Part shown: piece by piece, positions 45,901 to 54,741 of the stretch
Position numbering within the stretch: the first letter of the stretch is position 1
Layout: each line of letters opens with the position of its first letter
From: an uncultured Bacteroidia bacterium
Lineage (GTDB): Bacteria; Bacteroidota; Bacteroidia; Bacteroidales; F082
Direction of reading: 5' to 3'
Assembly (NCBI GenBank): GCA_902799345.1
Contig: CADBZW010000014.1
Location: forward strand, 1-54,786
Length of the DNA: 54,786 nucleotides
Program-made: the position numbers and the translations under genes
The notes under the pieces: model-generated
Told to the model about the DNA's origin: nothing
Seen by the model: the letters and a program-made list of their open reading frames with translations, nothing else
Database searches by the model: none

Positions 45901-47340
45901 GTGAAAAGAGTAGAAATCAAGCAAGCCTTGCAGATGCAAGCCTCTGACAATGAGATTACTGTAATGGGCTGGGTGCGCAACAAGCGCGGCAGCAAGAACG
46001 TGGCCTTCATCGCCCTTAACGACGGCTCCACCATCAACAACCTTCAACTAGTCGTCGACCTGAACGTCATCCCCGAGGAAAAACTGGCACTCATGCACGC
46101 CGGCGCCTCGCTGTGGGCCAAGGGCGTCCTCGTCGCCTCGATGGGCAGCGGTCAAGCCGTAGAGCTCTCCGTGAAAGAGATCGGCCTGTTCGGCCCCGCC
46201 AACCCCGACGAATACCCGCTGCAACCCAAGAAGCACTCGTTGGAGTTCCTGCGCGACATCGCCCACCTGCGTTTCCGCACCAACACCTTCGGCGCCGTCA
46301 TGCGTCTGCGCCACGCCATGGTGTTCGCCATCCACAAGTTCTTCACTGAGCGAGGCTTCTATAACATCCACACGCCGCTCATCACCGCCTCCGACGCCGA
46401 AGGCGCTGGCGAGATGTTCCAGGTAACCACCTTGGACTTGAACAACATCCCTCGCGACGAGCAAGGCAACATCGACTACAAGCAGGACTTCTTCGGCAAG
46501 TCGACCAACCTCACCGTGTCGGGTCAGCTCGAAGGCGAACTGGCAGCCACAGCCTTGGGTAAGATTTACACCTTCGGCCCCACCTTCCGTGCCGAAAACT
46601 CCAACACTACGCGCCACCTGGCCGAGTTCTGGATGATCGAACCTGAGATGGCCTTCTACGATATCAACGACAACATGGACCTCGCCGAGGAGATGCTGAA
46701 ATACTTGATCCAATACGCTTTGGACAACAACATGGACGACCTCCAGTTCCTCAGCAAGCGCCTCCAAGACGAAGAGAAGGGCAAGAAAGAGGAAGACAAG
46801 TCGATGGAGCTCATCAGCAAGCTGCACTTCGTGCTCGAGCATGAGTTCGTGCGCCTCACCTACACCGAGGCCATCGACATCCTGCGCAACTCCAACTACA
46901 ACAAGAAGGGCAAGTTCCAGTATCCCGTCGACGGCTGGGGCGTCGACCTGCAGTCGGAGCACGAGCGTTACCTCGTCGAGAAACACTTCAAGAAGCCCGT
47001 CATCCTCACCGACTATCCCAAGGAGATCAAGGCCTTCTACATGAAGCAGAACGAAGACGGCAAGACCGTCCGCGCCATGGACGTGCTCTTCCCCGGCATC
47101 GGCGAGATCATCGGTGGCTCGGAGCGTGAGACTGATATCAACAAGATCCTGGACCGCATGCACGAAGTCGGCATCCCCGAGGAAAGCATGGACTGGTACC
47201 TCGACAGCCGACGCTTCGGCTCGGTGCCCCACTCGGGCTACGGCCTCGGCTTCGAGCGTCTGCTGCTCTTCATCACCGGCATGACCAACATCCGCGACGT
47301 CATCCCGTTCCCGCGTACACCTAAGAACTGCTTATATTAA
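45901..47340 (+). CDS. asnS: Asparaginyl-tRNA synthetase
   Basis: The protein is 479 aa with a GTG start. No ATG is available near the conserved N-terminus. The OB-fold anticodon-binding domain (about 1-120) has '[25 protein letters not shown]'. The class II catalytic core has '[27 protein letters not shown]', motif 2 '[27 protein letters not shown]', and motif 3 '[16 protein letters not shown]' near the end. The EAENSNTxRH-type motif and 'PEMAF' distinguish AsnRS from AspRS. It charges tRNA(Asn). A repeat hairpin separates it from rpoN. Confidence 0.97.
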   Translation: MKRVEIKQALQMQASDNEITVMGWVRNKRGSKNVAFIALNDGSTINNLQLVVDLNVIPEEKLALMHAGASLWAKGVLVASMGSGQAVELSVKEIGLFGPANPDEYPLQPKKHSLEFLRDIAHLRFRTNTFGAVMRLRHAMVFAIHKFFTERGFYNIHTPLITASDAEGAGEMFQVTTLDLNNIPRDEQGNIDYKQDFFGKSTNLTVSGQLEGELAATALGKIYTFGPTFRAENSNTTRHLAEFWMIEPEMAFYDINDNMDLAEEMLKYLIQYALDNNMDDLQFLSKRLQDEEKGKKEEDKSMELISKLHFVLEHEFVRLTYTEAIDILRNSNYNKKGKFQYPVDGWGVDLQSEHERYLVEKHFKKPVILTDYPKEIKAFYMKQNEDGKTVRAMDVLFPGIGEIIGGSERETDINKILDRMHEVGIPEESMDWYLDSRRFGSVPHSGYGLGFERLLLFITGMTNIRDVIPFPRTPKNCLY

Positions 47341-47341
47341 A

Positions 47342-47425
47342 CAGTTGTCAGTTGTTCAGTTATTCAGTTGTTCAGTTGATGGGCAACGCTAACTGAACAA
47401 CTGAACAACTCCAAACTGACAATTG
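47342..47425. repeat. Long hairpin of CAGTTGTT repeats ending 2 bp before the rpoN start
   Basis: The left arm (47342-47378) repeats CAGTTGTTCAGTTATT. The right arm (47391-47425) repeats AACTGAACAACTGAACAAC and ends ACTGACAATTG. The arms are complementary almost throughout, around a GATGGGCAACGCT loop. The rpoN ATG is at 47428, so the ribosome-binding zone of rpoN lies within the stem. Confidence 0.8.
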
Positions 47426-47427
47426 AA

Positions 47428-48927
47428 ATGAACAACCAACGATTGACTCAAACCCAGCGGCAGGAGCTGAAGCTCTCTCCGCAGCAGATCCAGCTGATGA
47501 AGCTGTTGCAGCTGCCATTAATCGAACTCGAGCAGCGCATCAAGGAGGAGATGGAGATCAACCCCGCCTTGGAAGACTCACACGAGCACGACGACTACGA
47601 GGACAATGAGCCAACCGTTGACGAGACCGACAACGGCGAAAACGACGACTACAACGACAACGAGGTCAACTTCAACAAAGACGACGAGTTCGACATCAAC
47701 GACTACCTGAACGAAGAAGACCTCGACGACTATTCCTATAAGCTGCAAGCCAACAACTACAGCAGCGACGATGACAGCTACGAGACTCCCATCGTCAACG
47801 AAGAGACCTTCCAAGACTATCTAAACCAACAACTCTCCTACCGTAACCTCACCGAAAAACAACTCGAAATCGGAGAATACATCATCGGCAACCTCGACGA
47901 CAACGGCTACCTCAGTCGCTCCATCCCCAACATCGTCGACGACATGCTGTTCACGATGAACATTTCAACCACCGAGGAAGAAGTGGCGGAGGTGCTTGCC
48001 ATCGTGCAACAACTCGACCCACCCGGCATTGCAGCTCGCAACCTGCAAGAGTGCCTGCTCATCCAGTTGGAACGGCTTCAAGAAGAGAGCTCTTATGGCA
48101 ACTTCGACCTTTCAATTACCATCATCAAAAACTGTTTTGAGGAGTTCACCAAGAAACACTACGACAAGATTGCCAAGAAGCTGAACGTCAGCAACCGTGA
48201 GCTTAAACCCGCCTTGGATGCCATCTTGAAACTCAACCCCAAGCCCGCCGACGCTTCAAGCACTGGCACCAAAAACATCCATTACATCACCCCCGACTTC
48301 TTCGTCTTTGTCAGAGACGGCAAGGTGGAGCTGTCGCTGGATGGCCGCAACACGCCCGAGCTCCACGTCAGCAAAAGCTACCTCAAGATGCTGGAAGAGT
48401 TTTCGGGAAGCAAAGACAACCGCGGCAAGCAGGAGGCAGTGCAGTTTGTGAAGCAGAAAATCGATGCAGCCAAGTGGTTCATCGACGCCATCAACCAAAG
48501 GCAAAACACCTTGTATGTCACGATGAAAGCCATCGTCGACATCCAAGAGGAGTATTTCCTTACCGGCGATGAAACCAAACTAAAGCCGATGATCCTCAAG
48601 GACGTCGCCGACAAGGTGGGACTCGACATCTCCACCATCTCGCGCGTGGCTAACAGCAAGTACGTTCAGACGCCCTATGGCACCTTCCTGTTGAAGTTCT
48701 TCTTCAGCGAAGGCATCACCAACGATGACGGCGAAGAGGTGTCGACCCGCGAAATCAAGAAAATCCTGAAGGATGCCGTGGAAAGCGAAGACAAAGCGAG
48801 CCCGATGACGGACGAGCAGCTGATGCTCGTGCTGAAAGAAAAAGGCTACCCCATCGCCCGCCGCACCGTGGCGAAGTACAGGGAACAGCTAGGCATCCCC
48901 GTGGGGAGAATGAGGAAAAAGATCTGA
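47428..48927 (+). CDS. rpoN: RNA polymerase sigma-54 factor
   Basis: The protein is 499 aa. Region I (about 5-50) is Gln/Leu-rich for activator response ('KLSPQQIQLMKLLQLP'). A long acidic region II (about 50-115) is full of Asp, Glu and Asn. The core-binding domain has 'QLDPPGIAARNLQECLLIQ' and 'LKLNPKPA'. The DNA-binding part ends with the RpoN box ARRTVAKYRE (about 477-486). It directs transcription that requires enhancer-binding activators. It lies behind asnS across a long hairpin that covers its translation start. A histidine kinase follows 104 bp downstream. Confidence 0.96.
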   Translation: MNNQRLTQTQRQELKLSPQQIQLMKLLQLPLIELEQRIKEEMEINPALEDSHEHDDYEDNEPTVDETDNGENDDYNDNEVNFNKDDEFDINDYLNEEDLDDYSYKLQANNYSSDDDSYETPIVNEETFQDYLNQQLSYRNLTEKQLEIGEYIIGNLDDNGYLSRSIPNIVDDMLFTMNISTTEEEVAEVLAIVQQLDPPGIAARNLQECLLIQLERLQEESSYGNFDLSITIIKNCFEEFTKKHYDKIAKKLNVSNRELKPALDAILKLNPKPADASSTGTKNIHYITPDFFVFVRDGKVELSLDGRNTPELHVSKSYLKMLEEFSGSKDNRGKQEAVQFVKQKIDAAKWFIDAINQRQNTLYVTMKAIVDIQEEYFLTGDETKLKPMILKDVADKVGLDISTISRVANSKYVQTPYGTFLLKFFFSEGITNDDGEEVSTREIKKILKDAVESEDKASPMTDEQLMLVLKEKGYPIARRTVAKYREQLGIPVGRMRKKI

Positions 48928-48947
48928 CAAAGGGGATTGCGCCCCCT

Positions 48948-48981
48948 GTTCGGCACGGCCGGATGGCAAATCCGACCGAAC
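48948..48981. terminator. Imperfect hairpin (GTTCGG / CCGAAC) after rpoN
   Basis: GTTCGG at 48948-48953 pairs with CCGAAC at 48976-48981. GGAT and ATCC inside extend the pairing. It lies 20 bp after the rpoN stop and has no strong T run, so the terminator call is weak. Confidence 0.4.
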
Positions 48982-49031
48982 TTCTCACGACCGAGCTATA
49001 ATAATTCAGTAACAACATCGTTTTTATCCTT

Positions 49032-50540
49032 GTGAAAACGAACCTCTATACTAACAAAAAACGCTGGAAATGGGCCTTGGCTGTCATCGCCATGCTCATA
49101 ATTGGCGTGTCGTTGTGGTACACCAACCACCTCGTAAAATCAATTGCCGAGCAGGAAGTCAAGCAAGTGAAGATGTGGGCTGCCGCCATGGAACAACATG
49201 CCGTGATGATGAAGTCGACGGAAGAGTTCTTCAATAAGGTGAGCGAGCAAGAGCAACTACGCGTCGAACTGTTGGCCAACGCCTATCGCCGCATCATGGA
49301 CATCTCATCCAACGAGAACACCGCCACCTATGTCGACATCATCCGCAACAACATCAGCATCCCACTGGTACTTACCGACGGAAAAGGCAACATCATCTCG
49401 TCGAACAACCTGCCTCCCGACCAACAAGAAAAAACAGTATTCGATGCCGAAATGAAACGCGCTTACTCAAAGTTCCCGCCCATCAAGATCAGCCCAGGCT
49501 ATGGCATCGAGCAATACCTGTATTACAACGAGTCACAAATCTACACCGACTTGAAGACCGTCCTGGAAGACATGACGGACCACTTCATGGAGGAAATCAC
49601 GCTCAACTCCATGGGCGTACCCGTCATCGTCACCAACGAAGACCAAACGCAGATCCTCAGCTTCGGCAACCTCGACTCCCTCATGATGCGTGACACCAAT
49701 TACGTCAAGCAACAGATTGCCATCATGCGTGATGAGAACGACCCACTGCAAATCGAGTTCATGAACAAGGGCAAAGCCACCATCTTCTATCGCACCACCG
49801 ACTTGGTACAACAGATGCGTTACTACCCTGTCATCCAGTTCGTTGTGTTCGCCCTCTTCCTCTTGATTGCCTACCTGCTGTTCAGCTATGCCCGTCGTTC
49901 GGAACAGAACCAGGTGTGGGCTGGTATGGCCAAGGAGACCGCACACCAACTAGGCACGCCGCTCTCCTCGCTGATGGGATGGATAGAGCTGTTGAAGATG
50001 CAAGAGGAGCCTTTCGTGGGCACCCACGAGATGGAGAAAGACATCGAACGCCTGCAAATCGTCACCGACCGCTTCTCGAAGATCGGCTCTGTGCCCGTGC
50101 CCGAGCCTACCGACATCAACTACCTCATCCGCGACACGATGGACTACCTGCAAAAACGGTTCTCCAAGAAGTTTGAGTATGAAATCAACCTGCCCGAGGG
50201 CGAGCTTGTCATGCCCTTGATACCGTCGTTGTTCCGCTGGGTGCTCGAAAACCTGACCAAGAATGCCATTGATGCCATGGGCGACCACGGCAAAATCACC
50301 CTCGACCTCATTGACGACGGCGACCACATCCACATCGACCTGAGCGACACGGGCAAGGGCATACCGAAATCGAAGATCAAGCAGGTCTTCAATCCTGGAT
50401 TTACCAGCAAGAAACGCGGCTGGGGACTCGGCCTGTCATTGGCCAAGCGCATCATCGAGGATTACCACAAGGGCAAGATTATCGTGAAATCTTCCGTGGT
50501 GGGTGAAGGCACGACGTTCAGGATTACCTTAAAGAAGTAA
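49032..50540 (+). CDS. Sensor histidine kinase (orphan)
   Basis: The protein is 502 aa with a GTG start. A transmembrane helix lies at about 12-31, an extracytoplasmic sensor region at 32-265, and a second helix at about 267-287. The dimerisation/phosphoacceptor helix has H305 in MAKETAHQLGTPLSSL. The ATP-binding domain has the N box 'WVLENLTKNAIDAM', G1 'LSDTGKGIP', 'FNPGFTSKKRGWGLGLSLAKRI' and a final 'GEGTTFRITLKK'. The AHQLGTPLSS form of the H box is common in Bacteroidota. No response regulator is adjacent; rpoN lies upstream. Its stop codon is followed immediately by the stop of the convergent lipoprotein gene. Confidence 0.93.
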   Translation: MKTNLYTNKKRWKWALAVIAMLIIGVSLWYTNHLVKSIAEQEVKQVKMWAAAMEQHAVMMKSTEEFFNKVSEQEQLRVELLANAYRRIMDISSNENTATYVDIIRNNISIPLVLTDGKGNIISSNNLPPDQQEKTVFDAEMKRAYSKFPPIKISPGYGIEQYLYYNESQIYTDLKTVLEDMTDHFMEEITLNSMGVPVIVTNEDQTQILSFGNLDSLMMRDTNYVKQQIAIMRDENDPLQIEFMNKGKATIFYRTTDLVQQMRYYPVIQFVVFALFLLIAYLLFSYARRSEQNQVWAGMAKETAHQLGTPLSSLMGWIELLKMQEEPFVGTHEMEKDIERLQIVTDRFSKIGSVPVPEPTDINYLIRDTMDYLQKRFSKKFEYEINLPEGELVMPLIPSLFRWVLENLTKNAIDAMGDHGKITLDLIDDGDHIHIDLSDTGKGIPKSKIKQVFNPGFTSKKRGWGLGLSLAKRIIEDYHKGKIIVKSSVVGEGTTFRITLKK

Positions 50541-51029
50541 TCAGTTTTTGATTACGTCGAAATAATAGTTGACCCAATAGTATTCGTCTGTCGCCGGATG
50601 ATATTTCGCCTTTCTTGCGTAGCCATGCAGACGAATCTTCCCGGACTTGTTCGTATAAACGTAAGCCGTCACCTCATCAGCATAGGTGCTTTGGGACGCC
50701 TTAATTTGAATGAGAAAATCTTCATCGCCAGCATTATGCTGTCCAGTAAAAGACCGCGTGAAATCAGCCTTGGGACACCTGATGTTAAACAGCAAGCCAT
50801 TGACACCAGAGGAAGAGATGTCGATGATGGCATCATCACAAAGATGAAAATACTCGCTTTCCGTCAATCCTTCAAAAGCATCAGACACACCGGAGTAAGT
50901 GAAATGCCCAATGACGTCTTGGGGCGTGAAGCCATATTTGTACTGCCATTCCTTGGTACTGTCCTTCTCGCAGGAGAACAACACTACACCAAACAAAAGC
51001 ACCAAAGGCAAAATCTTCATTTTTTTCAT
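50541..51029 (-). CDS. Lipoprotein of unknown function
   Basis: The protein is 162 aa. The lipobox VVLFSC gives Cys20. The mature part is beta-rich ('YGFTPQDVIGHFTYSGVSDAFEGL', 'CDDAIIDISSSGVNGLLFNI', 'FLIQIKASQSTYADEVTAYVY', 'KIRLHGYARKAKY'). The family is not recognised. It is the third gene of a minus-strand series after the lipoprotein at 53360 and the M1 peptidase (12-bp gap). It ends with no spacer against the convergent histidine kinase. Confidence 0.78.
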   Translation of the reverse strand: MKKMKILPLVLLFGVVLFSCEKDSTKEWQYKYGFTPQDVIGHFTYSGVSDAFEGLTESEYFHLCDDAIIDISSSGVNGLLFNIRCPKADFTRSFTGQHNAGDEDFLIQIKASQSTYADEVTAYVYTNKSGKIRLHGYARKAKYHPATDEYYWVNYYFDVIKN

Positions 51030-51041
51030 AGTGTTGGCTTG

Positions 51042-53342
51042 TTATTTTACGATTAGTTTTTCAGTCGATACCACCATGCCTTCCTTATCGAGGCACACCA
51101 CCGTGTAGCAGCCTTGTGGCATGTCCGCCGTCGAAATATCGATGTGTCCAGCTTGGCTTACACTTATCCTTTTCAGTTCCTTGCCGTCGAGGCCAATGAT
51201 GCGGACCTCGCCGTCGAAAACGCCTTCCCAACTCAGTCGCACTTGACCATCGGTAGGATTGGGATAGAGATGGATGTTCTTTTCGGGAGCGGCAAGTTCC
51301 TCTGTGCCGAGGGCTTCCTTGTCCCAAGCGGCGACGGCATAGTCACCCGGCTGGAAGTCTTCGAAGACGAGACGGCCGTTCCTCCATATGCTTCCTGGAT
51401 ACCAAGTATGCTCGATTTCATGCCATGCCTCCGACGCATTACGACGATACAGCACCGTGGCCGAGTCGTTCATCGTGTGGATGATGTCATTATCCGAACT
51501 GCTGGTGAAGTCGATCATACCTGTCACCGTGGCCTCACCGAAATCATAGCGGTTCACAGTCCAGAAATGCTTGGACGACATCGTCAGATAGGGTATCAGA
51601 GGGTCGTCGTAAGGGCCGACCAGATGGTTCTCGATGGCGACAAACACAGAGTCGGTAAGCGTCTCCGGCTGGACTCTGAATCTAGCAAAGTTGCTCATCG
51701 ACGTCGACTTCAGCATGTAATTCTTTTGTGTCTTGCCATCAAGCCAGCCATTGGCGATGTCGCCGACCACACCTAGAGGCGCAAAATCGAGGGTGACGGT
51801 AGTCTCGCCATGCGAGCCGTCCCATTCCACTCGCTCCGTAGCCATCTGGAAATCAGGGCCAATGAAAGTAATGTCATAGCCATTGCTTTGTCCGATATGC
51901 GTGTCGCCGATATGCTGGTAACGTAAGTCGAGCGTCACTTCATACTGGCTGCCAACCGGATTGACGGAGATGATGCTGGCATAAAGGTTCGGCATCCCCG
52001 CGCTATAAACGTAGGTGTCGAAAAAGCCGTGCATGTCGATGCCTGAACATTGCGTCAAAGCCTCGCACAACTGTTCGGAAGTGGCGGTTTGATAGGCATA
52101 TTGCTGGAAATAATGGCGCATGGCCGCAAGGAAGTTCTCCCGTCCCATGTAGTTCATCATCGTGCTGACGATGACGGCGCCGCGGTTGTATATGGCATCA
52201 CTATCGTATGTCATGTCCAAAGGCATGTTGTTGAGCGGAATCCAATGTATCTCGCTGCTGCACCACCCCACCGCGTTGTTCACCATTGTCGACATGGTGT
52301 TTTGGTAATTCTTCTCGCCATAGACACCTACTTCGTAGAAGGCGCCCCAGAACTGGGCGAAGCCCTCGTTGAGCCACATGTCGCCCGCTTCCTCACAGGT
52401 TACCAGGTTGCCCGACCACATGTGCGACAACTCGTGGGCCACATATTCTTCGCCGCCCGTGTTGCCGTTGATGATACTCGAAGCGAAAGCGATGTTGTCG
52501 GTGTGTTCCATACAACCTTTCTTGGTGCTCACATAACCGATACGGTTGAAAGGATATGGCCCAAGTATTTGTTCAAAATAACCAATAATTTCCTTGATAT
52601 GGGCAAACGTGCCAGGCACACTGTTCATCTGGTTCGGCTTGGCATACACCTCGATGGGGATATCACGTTCAACGCCTTGGTAGGTGTCTTCCCAAAGCTC
52701 GTATTGGCCCACGGCAAACGAGATATGGTAAGTGGCAATCTCCTGGGGCGTCTCCCAATGCCAGCTGGAGGTGCCATCGCCGTTGTCGACAGTCTCAACG
52801 AAAAGGCCGCCGCAGATGGCTTTCTTGTCGTTGGTCGTGGTGACAAACACGTCGTAGGTGGCTTTGTCGGTGAAGTTATCGACACAAGGGAACCAGGTCT
52901 TGCCGAGGTTGTGCGGTTGACTATCGAAGCCTACGCCAAGGTTATAGACATAGTTAGGATCATCCCATTCCACGCCGCCCCAGGTCTCGCTGAAAGTGTT
53001 GCCGCCATAGACGATGTCCAAGATGGCCGAGCTTCCACTCGCCAAAGGAGAGGACAGGTTGATGGTCAGGAAGTCGCCGGATTGCTGAAAATCGGCAACC
53101 GTGGCACCCGTGGCCGTCACGGAAGTGGCGACCAATGACTTCAGTTCGAGGACGATTTGCTGCACCTCGGCCGTAGCCGTGAAGGTGACGAAGGTCTCGC
53201 CTGCCAGCGTGCGGTTGGCATAGTCGAAGTCGCCAATGTGGATTTCATAATGTGTCGCGTCGATGTTCTCGCCCGGGGTTTGCGCTTTCGCGACAAAGGC
53301 CAGGGGCAGCAACAGGGACAGCAATAAAGAAAGTCGTTTCAT
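51042..53342 (-). CDS. M1 family zinc aminopeptidase with T9SS sorting domain
   Basis: The protein is 766 aa from the ATG at 53342, which opens the signal peptide MKRLSLLLSLLLPLAFVAKAQ. The N-terminal saddle domain is followed by the catalytic domain with the substrate motif GCMEHTDN (GxMEN variant) and the zinc site H303-E304-L-S-H307 with E326 (HExxH-18-E; LNEGF). Tyr and other late residues lie in 'YNRGAVIVSTM'. The C-terminus (about 690-766) is a sorting domain ('IHLYPNPTDGQVRLS', 'IIGLDGKELKRI', 'MPQGCYTVVCLD', ending EKLIVK). It removes N-terminal residues from peptides and is predicted at the cell surface. It follows a lipoprotein gene by 17 bp. Confidence 0.94.
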   Translation of the reverse strand: MKRLSLLLSLLLPLAFVAKAQTPGENIDATHYEIHIGDFDYANRTLAGETFVTFTATAEVQQIVLELKSLVATSVTATGATVADFQQSGDFLTINLSSPLASGSSAILDIVYGGNTFSETWGGVEWDDPNYVYNLGVGFDSQPHNLGKTWFPCVDNFTDKATYDVFVTTTNDKKAICGGLFVETVDNGDGTSSWHWETPQEIATYHISFAVGQYELWEDTYQGVERDIPIEVYAKPNQMNSVPGTFAHIKEIIGYFEQILGPYPFNRIGYVSTKKGCMEHTDNIAFASSIINGNTGGEEYVAHELSHMWSGNLVTCEEAGDMWLNEGFAQFWGAFYEVGVYGEKNYQNTMSTMVNNAVGWCSSEIHWIPLNNMPLDMTYDSDAIYNRGAVIVSTMMNYMGRENFLAAMRHYFQQYAYQTATSEQLCEALTQCSGIDMHGFFDTYVYSAGMPNLYASIISVNPVGSQYEVTLDLRYQHIGDTHIGQSNGYDITFIGPDFQMATERVEWDGSHGETTVTLDFAPLGVVGDIANGWLDGKTQKNYMLKSTSMSNFARFRVQPETLTDSVFVAIENHLVGPYDDPLIPYLTMSSKHFWTVNRYDFGEATVTGMIDFTSSSDNDIIHTMNDSATVLYRRNASEAWHEIEHTWYPGSIWRNGRLVFEDFQPGDYAVAAWDKEALGTEELAAPEKNIHLYPNPTDGQVRLSWEGVFDGEVRIIGLDGKELKRISVSQAGHIDISTADMPQGCYTVVCLDKEGMVVSTEKLIVK

Positions 53343-53359
53343 ATCGTTAGTGTTTATTA

Positions 53360-53917
53360 TTACCAAGTGGGGTTAGTAATGATGGCATCGGTTTGTATCG
53401 TATTGCTCTCATGCAAGGCACGGTCAACAATACGAATCTCGAACTTAATGGTGTCGTTGGGCGAGAAAGGATTCTTCACCACAAGCCTGTAATCCATCAT
53501 GCCGCTGATGGCCTTGGGATCGTCGCTGTCGCGCAGGCGATGGAAGCGGGCGTTGAAAGTAATCGTGTCCCAAAGCACCGTATCGGTCGGAGACGTCGGC
53601 ACATGCGGGCTCAGCAGCGGGGTTTTTACAAACTCACCGTTGACGCATTTCAGGTAGTCGACCTCCATATTATAATAATGGGCATCGCGGAAGCCGAAAG
53701 GCGGCAGGGTATCGCTGTCGTCGAGACCCAGGTCGCCGTCGCCGTCGGTATATGAGAACGAGACGATTCCCTCTCCGCTGAAGGTGCTGTCGGCATTGAA
53801 CAGGTAAGTGAAGCCCTCGTAAGCAATATGAGGTTCGATGGGATACTCAACGGGCTTTTGGCAGGAAAAGGCCGCCAAAGCCAGAAAAAGCAGTCCTATG
53901 AGATTGCGGTTTTTCAT
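53360..53917 (-). CDS. Lipoprotein of unknown function, GDGDLG type
   Basis: The protein is 185 aa from the ATG at 53917. A longer frame adds 25 residues before the real signal peptide. The lipobox is LAAFSC (Cys19). The mature part contains 'IVSFSYTDGDGDLGLDDSDT', a motif seen in many Bacteroidota lipoproteins with a beta-sandwich, then 'TITFNARFHRLRD', 'GMMDYRLVV' and 'IKFEIRIVDRALHES'. The function is unknown. It lies 17 bp before the M1 peptidase gene and is probably in its operon, so it could be a surface partner. Confidence 0.8.
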   Translation of the reverse strand: MKNRNLIGLLFLALAAFSCQKPVEYPIEPHIAYEGFTYLFNADSTFSGEGIVSFSYTDGDGDLGLDDSDTLPPFGFRDAHYYNMEVDYLKCVNGEFVKTPLLSPHVPTSPTDTVLWDTITFNARFHRLRDSDDPKAISGMMDYRLVVKNPFSPNDTIKFEIRIVDRALHESNTIQTDAIITNPTW

Positions 53918-54045
53918 CACTTTTGTTTTCGGCGGTAAAAATACAAATTTTTTGGCTATTGTGGCGGTTTTGTGGAGGAGATAATCAAACAAAAGAACAA
54001 ATCTGAATTTCAGCTATTTAACAATTATCGCTCAAAAAATATCGT

Positions 54046-54065
54046 GGAAAAGTGTGGAAAAGTGT
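54046..54065 (+). promoter_or_regulatory. Tandem GTGGAAAAGT repeats at the zeta-toxin promoter
   Basis: Two perfect 10-bp copies (54046-54055 and 54056-54065) abut the -33 TTG. Direct repeats at this place suit an operator for autoregulation. Confidence 0.5.
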
Positions 54066-54093
54066 TGACATATTCACATTTTTTGTATTTTTG
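54065..54093 (+). promoter_or_regulatory. Promoter of the zeta-toxin gene (-33 TTG, -7 TATTTTTG)
   Basis: TTG at 54065-54067 and TATTTTTG at 54086-54093 are 18 bp apart, near the Bacteroidota optimum. Transcription would begin near 54098, leaving a leader of about 50 nt with the inverted repeat TGGCAT-N5-ATGCCA at 54103-54119. Confidence 0.65.
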
Positions 54094-54102
54094 CCCCGTG
54101 TT

Positions 54103-54119
54103 TGGCATGAAATATGCCA
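54103..54119 (+). promoter_or_regulatory. Inverted repeat TGGCAT-N5-ATGCCA in the zeta-toxin leader
   Basis: Six-base arms lie just after the predicted start of transcription. This may be a repressor site or a small RNA hairpin. Confidence 0.4.
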
Positions 54120-54147
54120 TAATCACACGAGCAGAAACTTTTATTTG

Positions 54148-54741
54148 ATGCCGAGTTTATATATCATATCAGGTTGTAATGGGGCGGGCAAGACCACCGC
54201 TTCCTTGACTGTGTTGCCCGAGACGCTGCAGTGCAAGGAGTTCGTCAACTGCGACGAAATCGCCAAGGGTCTGTCGCCGCTCAACCCCGACGGCGCCAAG
54301 GTCGCCGCTGGTCGCCTGATGTTGTCGCGCATCAAGAAACTCATCGCTGACAAAGCCGACTTTGCCATCGAGACCACCTTGGCCGCCAAATCCTACCATT
54401 CCCTTATCATCAAAGCACGCGAGCAAGGCTACAAGGCCAGCCTGATTTATTTCTGGCTGCAAAGCCCCGACTTGGCCATCAAGCGTGTGGCCGAGCGCGT
54501 GAAGCATGGCGGTCATCATGTTGACGACGGCATCATCCGCCGCCGCTACAGAGCGGGAATCAAGAACCTTTTCAACCTGTACTGCCCCATCGTCGACTAC
54601 TTCCTGTTCATCGACAACAGCGTCATGCCTTCCGAAGTCATCGCCGAGGGCAACATCAAATCCATCAAGTTTTACAATGAAGAAAAATTCAAAAAAATCA
54701 GACAATATGACAACAGTAACAGTGAATGCCAAGAAGAATGA
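54148..54741 (+). CDS. Zeta-toxin family P-loop kinase
   Basis: The protein is 197 aa from the ATG at 54148. An ATG at 54052 lies upstream of the promoter and is rejected. It opens with 'LYIISGCNGAGKTTAS' (Walker A at about 9-16), then 'FVNCDEIAKGLSP' with the catalytic-type Asp, 'FAIETTLA', 'SLIYFWLQSPDLAIKRVAERV' and 'GGHHVDDGIIRRRYRAGI', which are hallmarks of the zeta family. Zeta enzymes phosphorylate UDP-N-acetylglucosamine or related substrates. No epsilon-type antitoxin precedes it, but a small gene begins inside its 3' end (54707). Confidence 0.88.
   Translation: MPSLYIISGCNGAGKTTASLTVLPETLQCKEFVNCDEIAKGLSPLNPDGAKVAAGRLMLSRIKKLIADKADFAIETTLAAKSYHSLIIKAREQGYKASLIYFWLQSPDLAIKRVAERVKHGGHHVDDGIIRRRYRAGIKNLFNLYCPIVDYFLFIDNSVMPSEVIAEGNIKSIKFYNEEKFKKIRQYDNSNSECQEE

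Noticed and set aside
46048-47232. 394-codon open frame antisense to asnS
   Set aside because: It is a shadow of a conserved tRNA synthetase, rich in Val, Leu and Asp, with no family features and no promoter.
52050-53138. 362-codon open frame antisense to the M1 peptidase
   Set aside because: The peptidase frame has the zinc site and a sorting domain. The antisense frame has nothing recognisable.
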